From NCBI RefSeq assembly GCF_000002235.5, contig NW_022145553.1, positions 372,001 to 436,000 on the forward strand: a stretch of DNA of 64,000 nt. Direction: 5' to 3'. Every line of letters starts with the position of its first letter. Within the stretch, counting starts at the first letter, position 1. The stretch comes from Strongylocentrotus purpuratus. Lineage: Eukaryota; Echinodermata; Echinoidea; Camarodonta; Strongylocentrotidae. Made by a program: the position numbers and the translations under genes. Shown here piece after piece: positions 52,401 through 61,900 of the stretch. The notes below the pieces were generated by a model. The model was given only the letters and a program-made list of their open reading frames with translations. It was not told the DNA's origin and did no database searches.

Positions 52401-55400
52401 AATGGAGAATATCATATCGATTGTTGATCTTCCAGCCCGAAAACCACACTGCGATTCTGGGTACACACGGGCTGCAAGCGTTTGCAGTCTGCTCAGGATC
52501 ACACGGGCAAACGTCTTCCCAACAGTGCTTAGGAGGGATATTCCACGATAGTTATTGCACTCACTGCGATCCCCTTTGTTCTTGTACAAGGTAATGATGT
52601 TAGCATCACGCATATCATGTGGAATCGTTCCCTCTTTCCAGCATTGGCAGAGAAGCTCATAGAGATGGCGTAGAAGACCTGTGTCCTTTCCGACTTTGAT
52701 TATGTCCGAGGGTATGCCATCTTTTCCTGGGACCTTACCCGAGGAAAGGGAGTTCACAGCCTTTTTCAGCTCTTCTATGGAGGGTTCACTATCAAGATCT
52801 TCCATGACAGGTAGGCCTTCAATACTCTCAATGGTAGCTTCATTGACCTCAATCTCCCGTGAGTACAGCTCTTGATAGTGCTCAATCCATCTTTCCATTT
52901 GAAGCTCTTTGTCTGTGATAACCTCCCCTGTGGATGCTTTGAGTTGTGATGTCTTCTTGATGGTTGGTCCAAAGACCTTTTTTATGCCTGCGTACATACC
53001 CTGGGTGTTGCCGTTATCTGCAGCCAGTTGGATGCTCTGGCAAAGGCTCAACCAGTAATCGTTGGCACAGCGTCTAGCAACCCGTTTGGCATCCATCCTT
53101 GCTGTTCGTAGAGCTGTGAGTGTCTTCACAGATGGATCACTCTTGTAGTTAGCGAGTGCTGCTCGCTTTGCTTCGATGACAGGCTCCAATTCTGCGATTC
53201 CAGCTACAAACCAGTCTGGGTTTTGCTTTTCTCTTTTGCCATATATTTCCATGGCTGAGTGATGGATAGCATCGCGAATGTGATTCCATCTCTCTTCAGC
53301 ACTAGTAGAAGGACAGTCCTGGAGGGCCTGTTTGATGGAATCGGCGAAGAGATCATGCAAGTCAGGATTCGATATCTTGGCAGTGTTTATGCGGAGGCGA
53401 CCTTTCTGCTTTGAGCGATGTAATCGCCTGGGCTGAAGGCGCACCCTGCTGGCAATCAGTGAATGGTCTGTGTCACAATCAGCGCTGTGGTAACTACGGG
53501 TGACTTGGACACTGTTTAAGGACGAAGTTCGTGTAATAACAAGGTCAAGCTGGTGCCAGTGATGAGACCTGGGATGTCTCCAGGATACCTTGTGGCATGG
53601 TTTTGTGGAGAAGAATGTGTTCGTAATGCATAGGTCGTGATAGGAGCAGACTTCTAGCAATCTTTGACCATTTTCGTTCAGTTTTCCAATGCCGAAGTGT
53701 CCGATGCATTTGGGCCAGGAGTCATGATCCGTGCCCACCCGTGCATTGAAATCTCCTAGTAGGAATAGGTTCTCGTTGGCAGGAATGTTCGCAATGACAG
53801 AGTCCAGGTGCTCATAGAATTGATCCTTGGTCTCCACAGAGCTGCAGAGGGTTGGTGCGTAACAGCTCAGGATGTTCACTGGACCTGAGGCGGTTTGCAG
53901 TCGAAGTGAGAGGATGCGTTCTGTGCCTCTGCTTGGTGGTTCAATTGAGGAGAGTAAAGAGTTCCTTACTGCAAATCCAACACCATGCTGTCGCCTTTCC
54001 TGCGGTTCTCTGCCATCTGAAGAGAGTCTTGTCTCTTGCAAAGCAGCAATGTCAATGTTGAGCCTCTTTAGCTCATGGTCGATGATCGGTGTTTTGCGGG
54101 TGTCATCAACCTCAAGTAGATTGTCTGTGATGCCAGGACACATGGTCCTAACGTTCCAGCTTGCCAAACGCAAGACTGGTGTTTTCTTTGTATTTTGTTT
54201 ATTGCTTGGTGCAGTAGTTTCAGTCCGCTTGTCGAGACAATCCTCTAAGCTCCAAGCACCCGATGAAGCAGGCGGCCTGTGGCGGGTCAGCACCTAATTA
54301 ACTGGGGGCTGCCCAGCTTGAGGTGGGCAGTAGCTGACCAGTGGAACGCGAAGATCCCTCCCACCGTCAAAGGCAACCCGTAGCGCCCGTATCCTACGCC
54401 AATCGGAAAGGGCTTATAACTCGTAACTGCTGCCTCCCGTGTTGTTTCTGCCACTTTTGACAGTAGCACTAAAGTGTCCTCTCCAGAGCGCAAGCCTGAG
54501 CTGGTTATATGGAGATCCTGGGTAGCCCAATCGTCAGAATCCCCCTCTCGGCCTTACTGATGTGGTCCAAAGGAGAGCTGAGCAATACATTTGGCACCAA
54601 TTTGGCTGCAGGAGTTGCCGGAAGAGTGTGTCGAGTTGAACACCAGACCGCCTACGGGGCTCCACTCCGGTTTTCAGTCAGGTTTACTCCCTAGCTATTT
54701 CTCCATAGCTGGATGTCCGTTACCCTGGACAGGGGCCCATACCGGGTACTGTCAGCCGGAGCCAGCTGAGCCCGGGACTCGTGTCAGGCAGGGTCGTCAC
54801 GCCCTGAAGTAGTGAACAAAGTCACTACCCACTACCCACTCTGAAACTGTTTACACCATTGACTACTGAATTCTTTCTTTCTGATGGGCTTTATCCAGGG
54901 ACCACCCAGTTCCAGTAGGCAATGGGTTCATAATTAAATCTGTTTCTAAATGAAATTCACTAGACACCTTTGGGAGGAAAGCTGATGAAATATGAAGAAT
55001 ACATTCTATTTATCTTCTCATTTCAATAGGAGGCACCCACTACACATACAGAGCTGATATCCAGAACCCTTGGTCTATTGACCAATCAGAAGTGGGCTAT
55101 CATATTGACAGGGGGTGGCCATTTTGCTGCTGCAGTGTATGATGGGTAAGTGTAGATAAGCTGCAGAGATATATTACTTCCGGAAATTAGAGAAAGCATA
55201 TCAATAACAAAAAAAGTTGGGAAAACAGAGAGAGGAAGAAAGAAGAGGAGAACTAAAATAGAATAATAAGGGCCAATTATAGAGAAGATTAAGATGCACA
55301 ATTAAGAAATAGGATAATTTGAAATGCAGATTTACATTGAATACAGAGATAACAAACACACAAAAAAGAATGTGTATTGAAAGGAATTGAAGATAGGGTA

Positions 55401-55916
55401 CATGACGCCATGGTGCATTTGTTCCACACGTATGGGACCTCTTTAAAAGGTGTTACCAATAACAAATTACAGTAAGTAAAATTAAATATTCACTATTGAA
55501 ACCTTGCATGCGATAGGCTGAAAATAGATTTGTTTTACAATTTTGGTACTTGATAAGATGCTTAATGAATCTAGATTCTTGTCACTTGTTTCTGTTGGAA
55601 TATCACCATTTGACTAAATTTTAATAATATTTGACCTTTTTTGTAGGCCTGAGGTCATCGAACACAAGACCTTTCACCGGTACACCGTACGGGCTAAGAG
55701 AGGAACCGTACAGTCTGTTAGAGACTCACAGGGAAACGCCCCCAAGTGAGTACAAGGCTAGATCTAGAATGTGACTGTGCATCAAAATACAGTGGTGTCT
55801 TTGCAGTCTGTATACATTTCAGTATAAAATGAGAGAGGGGAGAAATAGAGAAAGGGAGATAGAGGGGTGTGGGAGAAGAGAGAGAGAGAGGAGAGGAGGA
55901 GAAAAGAGAGAGAGGG

Positions 55917-55960
<44 letters not shown>

Positions 55961-58900
55961 GAAGGAGAGGGAGAGAGACAGGGATGAAAATATTAAGATG
56001 AAGAAGAGAAAGTAACAATCATTTTTAGAGAAAATAAGGAACGTAGGAGCCAGAGAAAAAGGAGGGGGAGGGGGGGGGGGGGGGGGAGAAAGCTTAGCCA
56101 AAAGAAAGAAGGAATTTTGAAAGGATGACATGAGGAAGGGAAAAATAGTTGGGGAACAGGTCATCCTCATTTCATAATATCAATGCATTAATCTAAAATG
56201 TATACTTTTTGTTTAAATTGGTATGTTTACAAGAATAGCTTTGATATTTGAAGTCACAATGGTACCAAACGTGTTTTCATTATGATTTTTTTATATAGTG
56301 ATATACAAATGCATAGAATATACTAAGTACATGTACCTGTTGCAGTTGATACCTAATGAACTCTTCTCCTTGCAGATCTGGGGGTGCCTCCATCCGAAGG
56401 TACAATGAAGCAGCCCTGAACCAAGAGGTTCAGAACCTCCTCACCTCCTGGAAGGACCACTTGGACTCCTGTTCCAGAATCTTCCTCAGAGTACCCACCT
56501 ACAACAAGGCCATGTTCTATGGAGGAAAGAGCCCCGCCCTGGTGAAGGGGGATGATAGGGTGGTGACTATCCCCTTTGCCACACGGAGGGCCACGTTCAA
56601 GGAGCTGAAGAGAGTTTGGGAGGTCCTTGCTACCATTGAGTCTCATGGTAGGTTTGGACTTTAAGCTGTGGAGAGTACAATCTGGGTTGTGAATTGGCAT
56701 ATGAAAATTGATGTGCTTAAAAGCAGACCTGCCAACTAGTACGATTTTTTAGAAGTAAATACGACAGTATGATTTTCCTCAATAAAAATATGATTTGTGT
56801 GTGTGTGTGTGTGTGTGTTTGCTATTTTCAATGAGAAAATGCCCATTCTGTCCTGTAAAGTATCGTACGAGCATCTCACACTGGTAATTTGGGGATGTTC
56901 TTTGGTCCATCGAACACACCAGTCAAGACAAAATCATGCATATTATTCAACCAATGATCCATACAAAAATTTCTTCCTCTATGTAGGAATTGTAAGAGGC
57001 ATTGGTCTGTCTTTCTTTTTTTTTTTAATACAACTTTTGTCAGTAAAACACAACTTTGGGGACTGAAGAATAAAGTTTCTGAACTCCAGAGATTGACAGG
57101 TCTGTAAAAGAACTCTTTTAAAAAAAAAATAAAGCTAAATTATGCTCTGATAAAAATTCCAAGAAATGGAATAATAATAATAATAGCTTGTTCTTATATA
57201 GCGCTTTTCAGGACCGGAGGCCCTCTCAAAGCGCTTTACAGATAAGTAAGAGGTGTCAACAGTGTACATGTTATAGCTGTATTTGAAATTGTTTTCACCA
57301 CACACATCTTGTACCAGAAATTTAAAGAAATCCCTAATGAATCTGTATGATCATGTATATTGTTCATTCTGCAATGCAATAAGCTTTGGTAATGCTTTGA
57401 CTGCACTAAGTGAGGGAGGAAGGGAGGGAGGAAAAAAGCTAAAAAATGGTTTTGTTATATATTTGATTTGATTTATTTACCAACAGCAATTCATTCCATA
57501 CATTTTATACAATAAATACATATACAGAAAGAGAAACTATTGGTTGGTAAAAGGGGCCAGATAATAGCACATGTGCTAGTCGAGCCTAACCCCTTAAACA
57601 GCTAAACAAAGTATTTTGTTACAAATCAGTTTAGAAAACGTAACAAAACAAAAAATAATGAATTTACTGTTACAATCGATACTTAGACAAAACAAGAATC
57701 AGTACTCAACAATGTCTTACAATATACAAACTAATAATGTAATATATGTTTTGTCCTCTGATTGATTTCATAAACAGGTACCATATCTGATATTACTACT
57801 GTTATGGCCAGCCGCAAAGAGAAGAAGGTTTGGAAGAAGGGCAAGAAATCCCTCCAAGAAAATGAAAAACAAGTGCTTGATGAAGAAGATGCATCGTTGG
57901 AAGTCATTTTGAGTCGGTTGGAGAAACAGTCTCTTGAAGGTTAGGATACACATTAAATCTTCTACTGTAAAACAAAACAAATGTCTGTAATTGATTTTGC
58001 AGCATGAAAGTTTCATGGATGTCATCTGCTCCTGACTTTGCAAAAACTTTATGCTGCAATATCACTTAAATGGCAATTGACACAACTCAGAAAATTTATT
58101 TATTGCCACAAAAAGTGGCTGTTTTGGTTTCTGGTTTTACAGTGCATGTGAAAGGCAGTTTGTAAATTGTGCTGTATTGACAACAGTTTGGAAGTCAGTT
58201 TGTAACACTAGTTAAATTTGTCCCTTCCACCCTAGATGCATACTTTGACTATTGAAACCAAAACCTTTCCAAAACCCTGTCCATATAATTAAATATAATG
58301 TAGCTCCCACTTAACTCTAACAGGCATATGTTGTCATTTTACTGTTCATTTTAATATTGAAGTGAAAGAGAATTCCCACTAGAAGATAAAACTGTAATTG
58401 CATTATTTAGAAGAGAAACAACCGAACAAGCCATTTTACCCCAAATATTCTGATCATTTATTATATTATTATTTCTGCATTGTTTTACATATGAATGAAT
58501 CCAAAGAAGAACCAGCAGACAATTCAACCAGTGTCAAAATGGAAGAGAAGAAGAATGAAAAGGATGATGAGGAGGTAGATGATATAGAACTTCATGAAGA
58601 GGAGGTCATCACTTCAACTGACCATCTCAAAGAGTATGAGACAACTCCTAAGAAGCAGAGGAGGAGAAAGAAGAAGAAACCAGAGAGACAAATACCACAA
58701 ACAGGTAAACCAGTAGTACAAGAAAAATTAATACCATATCTCTTTAAAGGAACATAGTGAAATTGTTTATATATACTTCCTAGTATGTTAAAGGGAGTGT
58801 ATGATGGCAAATACTGGTTGACGCCATCTATGTCTTCTTTTGGACAACGGCACGTAAACGAATGGACTTGATTAACTGGGTCAGCGCGCGTTAGCATTCG

Positions 58901-61900
58901 CGAAATAGACCAAAGTTCCTCTCCCGCTTCGGTTTTGCGTATGTTGCAGGCACGTGAATGCTGCGGTCGCGTCGTCCGTAGTCGTATTATACCCGATTGG
59001 CCCCCGGTAGGGCCACCGGAAAGACACATAGTCTCGTCATGACACACTCCCTTTAATATCTTAACTCTTACAATGTCATAGCCTTTGTTAACTGCTACAT
59101 TGCATCAAATTTTTTTGGACTAACAAAAAGATTGTATTTTGCTTCTTTAAATTAAAAATTGTTTTTATAAATGTCTAAAGTTTGGTACTACTGGAACACT
59201 AGTTGTATCAAGACAAGCAATGACGAATGAACCATGATATTTAAGAATGTGCCTTATAATATCTCTTTTCTGATATATGTACCCCGGTATGTCAGAATCA
59301 TTAAATTTTCTTGAATTGTACTTAAAAGTTAATGTTTTTCATAACGTCACTGAAGACAACTTTATGAAAAAAAAATTAAAAAATAAGTGAAACTTTTATA
59401 CAATATTATGCGAACCAGTGTATTGATTGACAGTATTTTTTAAAATCATTGTGTGATTTTTTTTGCTGTAAAAGTGTGAAATAACGTTCACTGTGTAGCT
59501 CTACTGCTCTAAGCATTTCAGCATGTTGGTATGCATACATGTAAACTAAGATAGGGTTTTAACTCTTCTTTTCAGACAAGGAGGAAGAGAATCTGACCAC
59601 CGAACTCTTCACTATATGCCGGACAGGCAACATGGACAAGCTTGAAGAAGTCCTCCAAAAGATCCAACAGCATTTCGGTATTCCTCCTCACAATCCTCCT
59701 CACAATCCTCCAACTTCTAAAGACAGTACCAAGGAACACTTCGACAGAGACCCAAGCAACACCAAGAACACATCATCGGACGATACCAATCCCATTCCCA
59801 GTGTTGAAAATAAAGATAATATACTGTCCTGTAAAGGTGATGTTCAAGGTATGACTGCAGGCTTGGATAGCCATGTCAAGTCTTGCCAAAGCTCAGATGA
59901 TAGCCATAAAGACGGCTCAGGGAACAAAAACTCAGTAGAAAGTAGATTCAACCTTCCAGAACCTTTGAACAGTACTGCTGTTTTCAATGAGGACACCCAG
60001 AACAATCCTAACAGAGCAGACACGATTGAAGGGAAATCGTCAAAATCTGATCTCCTGGTTGAATCCAAATTTGATGAAGCCAACGTGCCTTCCCAACACA
60101 AACAAGTGCCTGATGATGATTCTGAAGTAAGTGAGGATAAAGCAGTGAGAGACTCTAAGGATCACGATAAACCAAGTCCTGGAGTCCTCAAGTTCCTGAA
60201 CAAGCCCTTAGATGACATGGGGTACTCCTTCCTCCATGTAGCTGCTGAAGATGGACAGGGAAGTGTTCTCTATCGACTCATGGAATGTGGAGCTGACCCA
60301 GGTGTCAAGTAAGCAAGATGGTTTCCTTACTATAACCTTTGACCTTTGTAGTGTGAATAATAGAATATTGTGATGCTCACATTGGCCTCATTGGTCACAA
60401 CTCACAACGGAGCTGCTGTGATATCAATCTATCTAGAGTACTCTTCCCTCAGTTGACACTGACAAACAAATTCCTACAAACCCTGGAGTGTGAATATTGT
60501 GATTTTGAATTGGAATTAAAGTCAAACTATTTTACAATTCTTTAATAGAGTAATCTTGCTTCTGGTGATGTTTTTATCATGGTTTTAAATGGCATAGCAG
60601 ACAATATTACTCATGCATGAAGTCTTTTGTTTATGGCTGATTGTCAACGAAATGGAGTTAAGTCTTTTGTCAACTCTGTTTGTTGCTACGGCAGGCACCC
60701 AGTGAAAACGAATTTGTTTTATAAATTTATGGAAATGCAAGCAGTAATTTAAACAAACAGAACTTTGTCATTCCTCGCCTATTTTTCCTGATTAGGGTGT
60801 CATATAAAGGGCAGAACCTCAATTTTCTATAAATGTGATTTTTTTCTTTGAAATTCAGATACCATCTGCCAAATGACTTTTTGGTTTCCTCTCTTCAAAT
60901 TCATTTTAATCACTAATGCGTGAAATATGCATCATATGATTTGCATCAAATGAAAGAGGAAGATCTAAGCTTTTCAAATATGTGTCATTTAGTAATTATA
61001 AATGTGACTAAGTTATGATCAAACATCAATACTTCTCGGTTTCATTTTTTCCTGGGATGCACTGTATGTACATTTCTCAAACTGTCATAATCATTTTTTT
61101 AAAATAATTTGATCTTTAGGAGCAAGAAAGGAAAGCCAGCATTCGGATGTTCCTTTGACAGGAAGACGAGAGAAGAATTTAGGAGTTTCCGTTCTGATCA
61201 CCCCAATAGATATGATTATGAAAGAGCTCAGGTAAGCTATTAGAAGAAGAGTTTCAGGTACATATAGATAATAGATGAAATCTAGAAGGTCCGCGGCGCG
61301 TCTCTTGGAGACAGAGAATGTCATGTCTGTGTTGAATGCATAAATCCGACAATAGATCCTGTTTGGCGCCAGCAAGACCTTCAATGTTTGATGATTATTA
61401 TATTATACACAAGACCAGTCCTGAAAAGGACCCATGCTTGGGAATCATCAACAGTTCTAAGATCTTGTAGAGTCATGATAGCGATGTAGGTTTAGTGAGA
61501 TTGATGACACCATTTGCCTATGTGGAGAGAAGCAGACTATGCATCATATTCTAGCCTGTCCACACCTACCAGACCCTTGCACCCAAGAAGATCTGCAAGC
61601 ATTGACCCATGCGTGAGGCAATGCATTCAACATTGGAACAATCCAACTAAGAGTGAACGTTGTGGCGTAGTGACTCAAGAAGAAGATAGATGAACTTATG
61701 CAATTTAGTGTAAAATGGGTTGAACTGAGCAGCCTTTAGTCGTACATGAGATGTAGAAAGAGGCGTGCTTTCCAGAAAATCCTAAATCATATAATTACAG
61801 TGTAATGTTAAAGACTTATTTTTGGCAGTTCCTTGTCATATTAGTAGTTTGCATACTCTGGATTTGGTGGGATTACAAATCATTGTGTCATTAAATACCA

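Larger units (their letters stand above)
50970..54839 (-). mobile_element. RTE-like LINE (3870 bp) antisense in ANKZF1 intron 4
   Basis: A perfect 13 bp duplication TCTGAAACTGTTT flanks the element (50957-50969 and 54840-54852), which fixes both ends. On the minus strand there is a ~545 bp 5' leader, an APE-type endonuclease and a reverse transcriptase, then a C-terminal region with [19 protein letters not shown] and a C2HC finger. The 3' end has CAGACAGACAGA-like short repeats in place of a poly(A) tail. Length and flanks suggest a full-length insertion, but several frameshifts (near 52050, 51950, 51648 and 51345) inactivate it. RTE-clade assignment is from motif style and the non-poly(A) tail, not from a search. 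Confidence 0.92.

Noticed and set aside
52144-52551. Plus-strand reading frames within 51-54.3 kb
   Set aside because: They are antisense shadows of the LINE reverse-transcriptase frame.
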